DNA of 64,000 nucleotides, taken from the NCBI RefSeq assembly GCF_004345425.1, contig NZ_SLVP01000009.1, positions 149,689-213,688 on the forward strand, given 5' to 3'. This DNA is from Paenibacillus sp. BK033. GTDB lineage: Bacteria > Bacillota > Bacilli > Paenibacillales > Paenibacillaceae. Position 1 is the stretch's first letter. The number at the start of each line of letters is the position of its first letter. This document shows positions 50,461-58,691 of the stretch, in pieces. The position numbers were made by a program, and so were the translations under genes. The notes under the pieces are model-generated. The model saw only the letters and a program-made list of their open reading frames with translations, was not told the DNA's origin and ran no database searches.

Positions 50461-51147
50461 TTAAGAAACACCAAACGTAATTTTGCGAACGAGGGAGTCC
50501 ACCTTCTCGGACATCGCTTCATCGTTAATCTGGGCAAGCGCGTCAGGCTTGAACAGCTGCTGCTTCTTGATCTGGTAGTAATCCCAGATGGCGCCCCGCA
50601 GCGTAAGGTTGTGTCTCATCAAATAATGCGGGTCGAGCAGCTTCTGGAACATAAGCTCGTCTTGCAATATGATGAGCATCGCATTCAAATCGTTCATATA
50701 CCCTTCGGCCATTCCCCGCTCATAGAACGCACGAAGCCTGCCATTGCGGTCACTGATCGCAACTTCGATCGAAGCCAGCAATTCCGGATAGATTTCGCGC
50801 AAATCCCGGAAAAAGGGCTCCGTGCCGTAGTTCGCAATAATCAGCGTCTGCGAGAAGGTCGACCGAAAGCCTTTGATATAAGCCTCGCGGCTGCCTTCCA
50901 TTAGCTGGGCCTCATCGCAAACCACATATTTGATATAAAGGGCTGTCAGCCGCTCAATGATCTCGTCCCGGGAAGGAAAGTATTTATATAATGTCGCTTT
51001 GGACAGATCCATCGCTTTGGCGATGTCGTCCATGCGAAGTCCCTGAAAGCCGTTTGACTTTATGGGATGCAACAGCTTGGCGACATATTTGTTTTTCGTC
51101 GTTTCGTCGGTATATCGGCAGCTTTGCGGTTCACCCGTTGTATCCAT
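50461..51147 (-). CDS. TetR/AcrR-family regulator
   Basis: A 228-residue repressor with the helix-turn-helix at about residues 22-65 (GLRMDDIAKAMDLSKATLYK, YFPSRDEIIERL). The ligand domain has no recognised subtype. The AGAGAGG ribosome site precedes ATG 51147. It is divergent from a DHA2-type efflux pump, with an inverted repeat at the pump promoter, so it most likely regulates the pump. Confidence 0.9.
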   Translation of the reverse strand: MDTTGEPQSCRYTDETTKNKYVAKLLHPIKSNGFQGLRMDDIAKAMDLSKATLYKYFPSRDEIIERLTALYIKYVVCDEAQLMEGSREAYIKGFRSTFSQTLIIANYGTEPFFRDLREIYPELLASIEVAISDRNGRLRAFYERGMAEGYMNDLNAMLIILQDELMFQKLLDPHYLMRHNLTLRGAIWDYYQIKKQQLFKPDALAQINDEAMSEKVDSLVRKITFGVS

Positions 51148-51223
51148 AAAGTATTCAACCTCTCTTCCTATGTAAGAGTATACACGATTTTGCCGGATAA
51201 AGAAATGAACGAATTAATCGAAC

Positions 51224-51275
51224 TAAACTAATTTTGTGTAAATGAGTTTACTTTGACTACATTTTGCAGTATGAT
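51224..51275 (+). promoter_or_regulatory. Promoter of the MFS pump with candidate TetR operator
   Basis: TTTACT (51247-51252), 17 bases, TATGAT (51270-51275). The inverted repeat TAAACT (51224-51229) and AGTTTA (51245-51250) overlaps the -35 box. Confidence 0.5.
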
Positions 51276-51326
51276 CATTTCTACAGTAGGCCATTCGGCC
51301 AAAAGAGATAGGAGAAGAGAAAACCT

Positions 51327-52778
51327 ATGAGTACATCATCCAGCCAGAATATTCGGTTCTGGCCGATTATGATTGCCATATTTTTTGGCGCCTTCCTGAG
51401 CATTCTCGGGATCAGCACCATTAATGTCGCGCTTACGATCTTTATGCAGGATTTCCACTCGGACCTGAGCACGGTGCAGTGGACTTTAACGGGCTTTATG
51501 CTCTCCTTGGGGACGATAGCGCCGTTGTCGGGTTATTTGGGAGATAAATTCGGCTACAAGAACGTTTATTTGTATGCCATGATCGGCTTTGTTATTTTCT
51601 CCTTGTTATGCGGCTTTTCCTGGAATGCCGGTTCGCTGATTGCTTTCCGGATTATCCAGGGCATCTTTACGGGCCTTGTTATGCCCGCGACCATGACCAT
51701 TATTTTTCAGATCATACCGAAGGAAAGACAGCCGTTTGCCGTGAGTATCTGGGGCTTGTCCGGCATGCTCGCTCCGGCGTTTGGCCCTACGCTTAGCGGC
51801 TGGCTGATTCAGCAGTTCGACTGGCGCTGGATTTTCTTTATGAACGTGCCTATCGGCATTATCGCGATCTGGTTTATTATCTCGATGATTCCGGACGTGA
51901 GAGTCGGAACGGCTAAGGTTCTGGATAAGCTTGGCCTGACTACCGTTGTGCTTAGCAGCGTAGCGCTGCTGCTTGCCCTGAGCGAAGGGCGGCAATGGGG
52001 CTGGGATTCCGCGAAAGTGCTAGGCCTGTTTGGTTTTGGAGTGGTCATGCTGGTCCTCTTTATCTGGCATGAGCTTAGAACGCGGAACCCATTGCTTAAT
52101 CTGAGAGTGTTCGGCAACTATCGCTTCTCGATTACGCTGGTAGCCAACACGATCATTACGATCAGCCTGTATTCGGGCACCTTGCTTGTTCCGTTATTCC
52201 TGCAAAACGTGCAGCAAATCACGCCGATGGACACGGGGCTTATTCTGCTTCCATCGTCTCTTGTCATGGCGCTGGCTATGCCGATCGCCGGCAAGCTGTA
52301 TCCGCGCGTTGGCGCCAAATGGATGACGATCGGCGGGCTTGCGCTTATTATTTTCGGCAGCTACGAGATGACTCATCTCCATACGGACAGCTCGCATTTC
52401 TACGTCATTTTCTGGATGGCGGTCCGTAACCTTGGGGTATCGTTTGCCGCTGCGGCAACAAGCACGGCCGGCATGGAGGAAATTCCGCCGCAAATGGTGG
52501 GGCATGCCTCCTCGGTCACCAACTGGGTACGCAACGTGGGCGGCTCCTTTGCAATCGCCTTGTTCACCTCGCTGCTGGCTTCCCATACGATTACGCATGT
52601 GGCGGATCTGACGCAAGCCGGCACGGAGAACGCCAAGATTATTCCGCTGTTCGCCTTTACGCTTAGCGTCAATGACGTCTTTACGATTGCGACTTATATC
52701 GCGGTTATCGCGATTCCGTTCACCCTTATCATCCGCAAACAAGCGAAACGCTCCAAAAACGCTGCAGCTGCAGCTTAA
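51327..52778 (+). CDS. MFS multidrug transporter, DHA2 (14-helix) family
   Basis: A 483-residue drug:H+ antiporter with about 14 helices, as in EmrB/LmrB. It has motif A-like GYLGDKFGYKNVY, motif C-like GLSGMLAPAFGPTLSGWL (QxxGPxxGG type) and TLSTVQWTLTGFMLSLG. The C-terminus is basic and short. AGGAGAAGAG precedes ATG 51327. The divergent TetR gene is the probable regulator. Substrate unknown. Confidence 0.94.
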   Translation: MSTSSSQNIRFWPIMIAIFFGAFLSILGISTINVALTIFMQDFHSDLSTVQWTLTGFMLSLGTIAPLSGYLGDKFGYKNVYLYAMIGFVIFSLLCGFSWNAGSLIAFRIIQGIFTGLVMPATMTIIFQIIPKERQPFAVSIWGLSGMLAPAFGPTLSGWLIQQFDWRWIFFMNVPIGIIAIWFIISMIPDVRVGTAKVLDKLGLTTVVLSSVALLLALSEGRQWGWDSAKVLGLFGFGVVMLVLFIWHELRTRNPLLNLRVFGNYRFSITLVANTIITISLYSGTLLVPLFLQNVQQITPMDTGLILLPSSLVMALAMPIAGKLYPRVGAKWMTIGGLALIIFGSYEMTHLHTDSSHFYVIFWMAVRNLGVSFAAAATSTAGMEEIPPQMVGHASSVTNWVRNVGGSFAIALFTSLLASHTITHVADLTQAGTENAKIIPLFAFTLSVNDVFTIATYIAVIAIPFTLIIRKQAKRSKNAAAAA

Positions 52779-52780
52779 TG

Positions 52781-52817
52781 AAAAAGCATCATGGCCTTTA
52801 AGGCTGTGATGCTTTTT
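52781..52817 (+). terminator. Intrinsic terminator after the MFS pump
   Basis: Arms AAAAAGCATCA (52781-52791) and TGATGCTTTTT (52807-52817) with inner GCC/GGC pairing and a T tail. Confidence 0.92.
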
Positions 52818-52845
52818 TAGCATTTGAGTAATTTTTCGCAATGTA

Positions 52846-52972
52846 TTGACACTGTAAAATCCCCATGCTACTCTTATACCACAGTTAATCAATAGGAATT
52901 AAAGAATTTAATAAAACGTCTACCGTTCTAACGGAGGCATTCTCTTATGCGATATGAGGATGCCTCTTTTTT
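52846..52972 (+). promoter_or_regulatory. Promoter and attenuator-like leader of the ssuC/AprAB-like operon
   Basis: TTGACA (52846-52851) marks the -35; the -10 is poor. An inverted repeat TTAAT-N8-ATTAA (52885-52902) contains ATAGGAATT, which recalls sulfur-regulator (CymR) boxes as I remember them. A small stem CCGTT-CT-AACGG (52923-52934) is followed by a terminator: GAGGCAT...CTC (52934-52944) with GAG...ATGCCTC (52956-52966) and six T residues. The terminator stands 25 bases before the first gene, with no gene before it in the transcript, so conditional read-through is implied. Confidence 0.6.
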
Positions 52973-52997
52973 ATTTTCGAGGAAAGTGGTGATCAAG

Positions 52998-53795
52998 ATG
53001 AGCAGTCACGCCGCGGCAGCAGGGAAGACGCCGGGCAAGCTGACGCTAACCGGGCTTGCGCTTGTATTCCCGGTAACGCTGCTGGTTTTATGGCAGGTGC
53101 TTGGGCATTACGGTTATATTTCGGAGCTGCTGTTCCCAACCCCTTATACGATTGCGGAAGCCGGCATTTCCTTGGCATCGTCAGGCGATCTATGGTCGAA
53201 TATCCAGATTAGCGTGACAAGGGCTTTGCTGGGATTTGCGCTGGGCGGCTCGCTGGGCTTGCTGTTTGGCATTGCGGTTGGCTTGTTCCGACGGACGGAA
53301 AAGCTGCTTGATCCCACGATCCAGATGATCCGGATGATCCCAAGCCTTGCCGTTGTGCCGTTGTTTATTTTATGGTTCGGCATCGGCGAGGAGTCGAAAG
53401 TGCTGCTCATTGCCAAAAGCGCCTTTTTCCCGCTGTACATCAACACGTTCCTCGGCATCCGCAATGTGGACAATAAGCTGTTTGAAGTAGCAAGAGTGCT
53501 TGGCTTCAGCCGTTTGAAGCAGATCACAAGGCTGATCCTGCCGGCCGCTCTGCCTAATATTATTTTGGGCGCACGCTTGTCGATCGGATTATCCTGGCTT
53601 GGCCTGGTTGTGGCGGAGCTGATTGCTTCAACCTCCGGGATCGGTTATATGATGTCGGATGCCCGTCAGTTTGCGGATACGCCGGTGGTCTTCGTAGGCA
53701 TCTTTATCTTCGCCGTTCTTGGGCTGCTTACCGACACGCTGCTCGCCTTGATCGAGCGCCGGCTGCTTAGATGGAAGGACCGTTACAACGGTTAA
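52998..53795 (+). CDS. ABC transporter permease, SsuC/TauC type (copy 1)
   Basis: About 265 residues from ATG 52998 (GTGGTGATC upstream). Six helices and the EAA loop VARVLGFSRLKQITRLILPA with the SsuC pattern; ALLGFALGGSLGLLFGIAVG and FPLYINTFLGIRNVDN are family segments. The NitT/TauT family imports sulfonates, taurine, nitrate or pyrimidine precursors. The gene following encodes a close paralogue, and an SsuA-like binding protein lies further on. No ATPase is present in the operon. Confidence 0.93.
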   Translation: MSSHAAAAGKTPGKLTLTGLALVFPVTLLVLWQVLGHYGYISELLFPTPYTIAEAGISLASSGDLWSNIQISVTRALLGFALGGSLGLLFGIAVGLFRRTEKLLDPTIQMIRMIPSLAVVPLFILWFGIGEESKVLLIAKSAFFPLYINTFLGIRNVDNKLFEVARVLGFSRLKQITRLILPAALPNIILGARLSIGLSWLGLVVAELIASTSGIGYMMSDARQFADTPVVFVGIFIFAVLGLLTDTLLALIERRLLRWKDRYNG

Positions 53796-53813
53796 AAGGG
53801 AGGCAAGGATATC

Positions 53814-54704
53814 ATGAGCAATTCACTCGAAGCGGTGGTTTCTCCTCAGGCCGCACCGGAAGCGGGGTTAGCCGGAGGGGAGAGAGCCGCGGGCAAAGGG
53901 GCAGCAAAGCGCAAGCGGCGGTGGTCATCCAAGCTTGCGGCAGCCATCCTGAAAGACATCGCAATAGGGGCGGCGATACCGGCCGTGCTTCTTGTTTTGT
54001 GGCAGATCGCCGCTTCGGCCGGGTATATCTCGCCTATGTTTATGCCATCGCCGGCCTCGATTCTTCGGGCGTTCGGGACGCTGGCCACCTCGGAAAATCT
54101 TCTTCACCATCTGCTCGTCAGCATGGGGCGGGCCGGTCTAGGCTTCTTGATCGGAGGGGCGGCGGGACTTCTGTTCGGATTGCTGACAGGGCTGTTCCGG
54201 AAAGTCCAATACCTGCTTGATCCAAGCATTCAAGTATTGCGGCTTATTCCGCATCTCGCCATTGCTCCGCTTATTATCCTGTGGTTCGGTTTCGGGGAGA
54301 CGTCCAAAATAGCGATTATCGTATCCGGCTCGTTTTTCCCGTTGTACATCAACACGTTTCTCGGCATCCGCAATGTGGACAATAGACTGTTCGAAGTGTC
54401 GCGCATCCTGGGCTTCAGTCCGCTCAAGCGGCTGACCCGGCTGGTCCTTCCGGCTGCGCTGCCCGATATTCTGATCGGGGTGCGGATCTCGCTTGCCGTA
54501 TCGTGGATTGGGCTTGTCGTAGCCGAGCTGATCGGCTCCAGGTCCGGCATTGGCTTTCTTATCAATGAGGCCAAACAGAACTCGGACACTTCCGTTATAT
54601 TCGTCGGCATTATTATATTCGCGGTAATCGGCAAGCTCATTGATTCCGTCATGAAGAGCGTTGAGATTCGCTGGCTGAACTGGCGCGACGGCTATAAGGG
54701 CTAA
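53814..54704 (+). CDS. ABC transporter permease, SsuC/TauC type (copy 2)
   Basis: A 296-residue paralogue of the preceding permease with an extra basic N-terminal tail of about 35 residues (GKGAAKRKRRWSSKL). FFPLYINTFLGIRNVDN and the EAA loop VSRILGFSPLKRLTRLVLPA are nearly identical to copy 1, down to the DNA. The two could form a heterodimeric channel or serve two related substrates. It starts 18 bases after copy 1 behind GGGAGG. About 96 bases without a gene separate it from the flavoprotein gene. Confidence 0.93.
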   Translation: MSNSLEAVVSPQAAPEAGLAGGERAAGKGAAKRKRRWSSKLAAAILKDIAIGAAIPAVLLVLWQIAASAGYISPMFMPSPASILRAFGTLATSENLLHHLLVSMGRAGLGFLIGGAAGLLFGLLTGLFRKVQYLLDPSIQVLRLIPHLAIAPLIILWFGFGETSKIAIIVSGSFFPLYINTFLGIRNVDNRLFEVSRILGFSPLKRLTRLVLPAALPDILIGVRISLAVSWIGLVVAELIGSRSGIGFLINEAKQNSDTSVIFVGIIIFAVIGKLIDSVMKSVEIRWLNWRDGYKG

Positions 54705-54800
54705 TGCCGGAATGGCATTCCCGGTTGCTCTCGCCGGAGCAGCTATTTCACTGGGGGAATAGTCGAAATATTCAATTAATTATTCGAGGGGGAAAAAGAA

Positions 54801-56417
54801 ATGTCGATATTATTGCCAAACGGTGCTATTCAGTTGCAAGCGGATGTACTTGTCATCGGAGGCGGACCCGCGGGAACATGGGCGGCCATTACGGCGGCTT
54901 CGCAAGGCGCGAAGGTTATTCTGGCCGACAAAGGCTATTGCGGCTCAAGCGGGGCGACGGCTCCTTCGGGCACCGGCGTCTGGTACGTGAAGCCGGAGGA
55001 TCGGCTGCGCGAGGAGGCGAAAGCCAGCCGTTACGAAATGGGCGGCCGGCTTGCCGAGCACCGCTGGATGGACCGGGTGCTTGACCGGACTTACGAGAAC
55101 ATGAACCGGCTTGGCCATGCCGGATATCCTTTTCCGAAGGATGATGACGGCGAGCTTCACAAGCGGGGACTTCAAGGCCCCGAATATATGCGCCTGATGC
55201 GCAAGCTGGTGAAGAAGGCGGGCGTCAAAATTCTGGATCATAGTCCCGCCCTGGAGCTGCTTGTGGATGAACACGGCGTTGGCGGCGCGTCCGGCGTACA
55301 GACGCAGACGGGCGATGCCTGGACCGTGCATGCCGGAGCCGTTGTGATCGCAACCGGCGGGTGCGCGTTCTTAAGCAAGGCGCTTGGCTGCAACGTGCTG
55401 ACCGGTGACGGTTATTTGCTTGCGGCGGAGACGGGCGCTCAGCTGTCGGGCATGGAGTTCTCGAACGCTTACGCGATTAGTCCGACCTTCTCGTCGGTGA
55501 CGAAAACGGCCTATTACTCCTATGCTTCCTTCTACTATGAGGACGGAACGCCGGTAGAGGGAGCAGGCTCGAAACGCGGCCGCTCCATTATTGCCCGCAA
55601 ACTGCTGGAAGGACGCCAGGTGTACGCGAAGCTGGATCTTGCTCCGGAGGAGATTAAGCCGCTGCTGCGGGTGAACCAGACGAACTTCTTCCTGCCGTTT
55701 GATCGCCGCGGAATTGATCCTTTTACCGATTTATTCCCGGTAACGCTGAGGCTGGAAGGGACCGTCCGCGGAACAGGCGGTATCCGCATTACCGACGAGA
55801 CCTGCGCCACTTCGGTGCCAGGCCTCTACGCAGCGGGCGACGCGGCAACGCGCGAGCTGATCTGCGGCGGTTTTACCGGCGGCGGCAGCCATAACGCGGC
55901 ATGGGCGATGTCATCCGGTTCTTTTGCCGGAGAAGGCGCGGCCGCGTATGCGAAAAAACTCGGCGGGCATGCGGCGGACCGCAAACTGCAGAGTGCTTCT
56001 GCTTCCGTTATGACGAGCACAGCCGCAGCGTCTTCTTCCAAGACGGAGGAGATCGTTCGCGCCGTGCAAGAGGAGGTAGCACCGTACGACCGCAATTTGT
56101 TCCGGACGGAGCAAGGGCTGAAGGGCTCGCTGCAGCGGCTTGACGGACTGTGGAAGGAGCAGCGGAATCAGGCGGTGGAGCGTTCGGCAGGCGGGGTGAA
56201 AGCGCGCGAAGCGCAGGCGATGACCGCAACCGCAAGATGGATGTACAATTCCGCGCTTGCCCGGACGGAGACCCGAGGCATGCATAAGCGCGAAGACTTC
56301 CCTGCGCAGGATGCGGGCCAGCATTACCGGCTCATCAGCGGCGGATTGGATCAAGTGTGGGTGAAGCCGGAAGCCGTTAACGAAGCGAAGTCCGAGAAGG
56401 AGGTTATTGCGCCATGA
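54801..56417 (+). CDS. AprA/FrdA-like FAD-binding oxidoreductase (copy 1)
   Basis: A 538-residue soluble flavoprotein. The Rossmann motif VLVIGGGPAGTWAA lies at residues 16-29, the FAD-binding GYCGSSGATAPSGTG at about 45-59, a second nucleotide contact VVIATGGCAFLSKALGCNVL near 185, and GLYAAGDAATREL near 345. The arrangement is that of the adenylylsulfate reductase alpha / fumarate reductase flavoprotein superfamily. The four-base overlap with a gene for a protein bearing two 4Fe-4S motifs mirrors AprA-AprB. The dissimilatory sulfate pathway is absent, so reduction of APS is only one option. The substrate is unknown. Confidence 0.85.
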   Translation: MSILLPNGAIQLQADVLVIGGGPAGTWAAITAASQGAKVILADKGYCGSSGATAPSGTGVWYVKPEDRLREEAKASRYEMGGRLAEHRWMDRVLDRTYENMNRLGHAGYPFPKDDDGELHKRGLQGPEYMRLMRKLVKKAGVKILDHSPALELLVDEHGVGGASGVQTQTGDAWTVHAGAVVIATGGCAFLSKALGCNVLTGDGYLLAAETGAQLSGMEFSNAYAISPTFSSVTKTAYYSYASFYYEDGTPVEGAGSKRGRSIIARKLLEGRQVYAKLDLAPEEIKPLLRVNQTNFFLPFDRRGIDPFTDLFPVTLRLEGTVRGTGGIRITDETCATSVPGLYAAGDAATRELICGGFTGGGSHNAAWAMSSGSFAGEGAAAYAKKLGGHAADRKLQSASASVMTSTAAASSSKTEEIVRAVQEEVAPYDRNLFRTEQGLKGSLQRLDGLWKEQRNQAVERSAGGVKAREAQAMTATARWMYNSALARTETRGMHKREDFPAQDAGQHYRLISGGLDQVWVKPEAVNEAKSEKEVIAP

Positions 56418-56746
56418 TTGAGGTTGTTAGCGAGAGCCGGTGCGTGTCATGCAATCAATGCGTTTCGGTATGCCCGACGAACGTATTCGACCGGGGCGAT
56501 GACGGGATTCCCGTCATCGCCAGGCAGGACGAATGCCAGACCTGCTTCATGTGCGAGCTGTACTGTCCGGTTGACGCGTTATACGTTGCGCCGGATTCGG
56601 AGCAGATTATCGGTATTACCGAGCGGGAAGCGGAGCAGCAGGGGCTGCTTGGCGGATACCGGGAGAAGGTCGGCTGGGGCAAAGGCAGAACGCCGGTCGC
56701 TTCGCATGACTACATGTACCAGTTGTCCAAGTTCGCTAAATTTTAG
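56414..56746 (+). CDS. Two-[4Fe-4S] ferredoxin-type partner (copy 1)
   Basis: A 110-residue protein with eight cysteines in two clusters: Cys10, 13, 16, 20 (CVSCNQCVSVCP) and Cys41, 44, 47, 51 (CQTCFMCELYCP). The C-terminal tail (about 55-110) has GWGKGRTPVASHDYMYQL, which is shared in part with copy 2. It resembles the iron-sulfur subunit AprB. It should pass electrons to or from the upstream flavoprotein, with which it overlaps by four bases (ATGA). Confidence 0.9.
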   Translation: MIEVVSESRCVSCNQCVSVCPTNVFDRGDDGIPVIARQDECQTCFMCELYCPVDALYVAPDSEQIIGITEREAEQQGLLGGYREKVGWGKGRTPVASHDYMYQLSKFAKF

Positions 56747-56790
56747 GGAATAAACCATCATACTTAACTACTGAGAGGGGTCTGTTTTAT

Positions 56791-57864
56791 ATGAGCAGAG
56801 AAAAACAAAGAGGATTACGCGGCCCGGTTAGACTAGCTCTGATCGCGGTGCTGATTATGGCAACGGCATGGCTGCAGGCTTGCGGAGCGAACAATAGCTC
56901 GAACGGGAATGCAAAGGATAGCGCAAACGCCGGCGCCAGCGCATCGACGGGAACGGCGACGGCAGACGCCGCCGACGAGAACAGCAAAGCGCCGGCCGTT
57001 CTCAACTATGGCTACATCGGAAGCAACGATAAGAATTTGCCCGGCGGAGCGGAAGGCTGGGGCTTCTATAAAGGCATCATTCAAGCGGAGCTGAAAAAAT
57101 ACGGCATCGAGGAAGTGAAGCTGACGGGCTTCCCGAACGGTCCGGACCAGACCGAATCGCTGATCAGCGGACGGCTGGATTTTGGCGGCTTGGGCGATAC
57201 CCCTGCCATTATTGCGGCTGCTTCCGGGGCCAAGACGAGACTAATCAATCAAACGACGATCACCAACATCGGTTACCTGATCTCGGGGCCAAACGGTCCA
57301 AAGACGGTAGAAGAACTGAAGGGCAAGACGATTGCGATTCAAAAAGGCTCCTACATGCACCGTTACGTTGTGGGTCTGCTGAAGCAAGCCGGCGTGACGG
57401 ACTACAAGCTTGTCCATATGCTTATCCCCGACGCGCAAGCCGCTCTGGCTAAAGGCGATATCGACGCGATGACCAACACGGGTTATACCGCGCAGAAGCT
57501 GCTTGGCCAAGGGTATACGCTGATTGACGATTCCACCAGGCATCCGGAGCTGCATGGCACGGGCGTGACGGTTGTATCGGAAAGCTATTTGAAGAAATTT
57601 CCGGACTTCCCTAAGGTGTGGAATGAAGCCCGACTAAAAGCGTTGGACGATTTAAAACAGCATGAAGACGAGTATTACCAGTTTATCGCCGATCTCAATA
57701 AAACGACCGTAGATCTGGCGAAGAAGGTAAGCCCAATCAGCGATATTACGGTCGAGCCGTTCCCGGCTGACGGCATTACCCGGATTACGGGCACGAAGGA
57801 CTTCCTTGTGGAGGAAGGGCTGGCGAAGAAGGATTACAAGATCGAGGATTGGGAAGCGAAGTAA
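56791..57864 (+). CDS. SsuA/TauA-like substrate-binding lipoprotein
   Basis: A 357-residue lipoprotein with lipobox WLQAC (Cys at about residue 31), then a Ser/Ala/Asn-rich linker. The binding domain has VLNYGYIGSNDKNLP, LISGRLDFGGLGDTPAIIAA and VEELKGKTIAIQKGSYMHRY, all typical of NitT/TauT family sulfonate-binding proteins. The GDTPA motif is characteristic of SsuA. It supplies the two SsuC-like permeases. It starts 44 bases after the ferredoxin gene with GAGAGGGG. The ligand is inferred, not shown. Confidence 0.92.
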   Translation: MSREKQRGLRGPVRLALIAVLIMATAWLQACGANNSSNGNAKDSANAGASASTGTATADAADENSKAPAVLNYGYIGSNDKNLPGGAEGWGFYKGIIQAELKKYGIEEVKLTGFPNGPDQTESLISGRLDFGGLGDTPAIIAAASGAKTRLINQTTITNIGYLISGPNGPKTVEELKGKTIAIQKGSYMHRYVVGLLKQAGVTDYKLVHMLIPDAQAALAKGDIDAMTNTGYTAQKLLGQGYTLIDDSTRHPELHGTGVTVVSESYLKKFPDFPKVWNEARLKALDDLKQHEDEYYQFIADLNKTTVDLAKKVSPISDITVEPFPADGITRITGTKDFLVEEGLAKKDYKIEDWEAK

Positions 57865-57893
57865 CCGATAGATCGGATAGGAGAGGAATCGTT

Positions 57894-58691
57894 ATGGGAA
57901 AAGATACGCTGACCGTCCAGTCCTTCACGTTGTATTCCAGTAAGGGCATCCGTTTGCAGGGCGAAGTGAAAACCTTGGATGACGGCAAGCCGCATCCGGT
58001 TATTATCGTAAGTCATGGCTTTAGAGGTTATAAGGACTGGGCATTCTGGCCCGATGTGACGAGCCGTTTGGCTGAAGAGGGCTTTTATGCAATCAGCTAC
58101 AACTTCTCGCGTATAGCGGCTAGAGAAGACGGCTTGGAGGAAGCGTCGATTGCGGCGGCATCCACCTTCTCTCAGGAGCTTGACGATTTGCAGACGGTGC
58201 TTCAAGCTGCGGCGGACGGCGCTTTGCCGCAGCCTCATGCGGCAGACCGGACAAAGATCGGGCTGCTTGGCCACAGCAGAGCCGGCGGCAGCAGCATCCT
58301 GACGGCAAGCGAGAAGCCGGAGCAAATAGCCGCACTGGCGGTATGGAATGGAGGGCCTCCTCCATCACGCCACCTGCCGGCCGGCGAAACGGTCAGCCTG
58401 CTGGATCTGACGGTCCAGGAGGATTGGCAGAGGAATGAAGCGCGCTTCAATATTCGCGAAGCTTTTGCCCGGCTGCAGCTTCCTGCCTTGATTGTGCAGG
58501 GAGACCTGGATCGCGAGCCGCTGCTGGAACAACTGCGCTATTTCCGGGAAGAAGCTCCGCATCAGCAATATGTGCTGGTGCAAGGAGCGGACCATACCTT
58601 TAATACGGTGCATCCGTACAGAGGGGCTAACGCACAGCTGCAGACGGCGCTGCAGGCGACGATCAGCTTTTTTGCGGAGAAGCTGAAATGA
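57894..58691 (+). CDS. Alpha/beta hydrolase
   Basis: About 265 residues from ATG 57894 (TAGGAGAGG upstream). The nucleophile elbow is GLLGHSRAGGSS (Ser near residue 126); the oxyanion region is HPVIIVSHGFRGYKDW; the catalytic His lies in VQGADHTFNTVHPY and the Asp probably in LIVQGDLDREP. No signal peptide, so it acts in the cytoplasm. The four-base overlap with the second flavoprotein suggests that it hydrolyses an ester or thioester of the imported compound or its product. Confidence 0.88.
   Translation: MGKDTLTVQSFTLYSSKGIRLQGEVKTLDDGKPHPVIIVSHGFRGYKDWAFWPDVTSRLAEEGFYAISYNFSRIAAREDGLEEASIAAASTFSQELDDLQTVLQAAADGALPQPHAADRTKIGLLGHSRAGGSSILTASEKPEQIAALAVWNGGPPPSRHLPAGETVSLLDLTVQEDWQRNEARFNIREAFARLQLPALIVQGDLDREPLLEQLRYFREEAPHQQYVLVQGADHTFNTVHPYRGANAQLQTALQATISFFAEKLK

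Noticed and set aside
52880..52972. Purine or SAM-I riboswitch in the leader of the SsuC/AprAB-like operon
   Set aside because: The GTCTACC string recalls the purine riboswitch J2/3 segment, but the P1/P2 stems and matching loops are absent, and the leader is too short for SAM-I.
54704..55084. A 126-codon frame between the second permease and the flavoprotein
   Set aside because: It overlaps the flavoprotein start in another frame, while the flavoprotein has the FAD motif directly after its own start.
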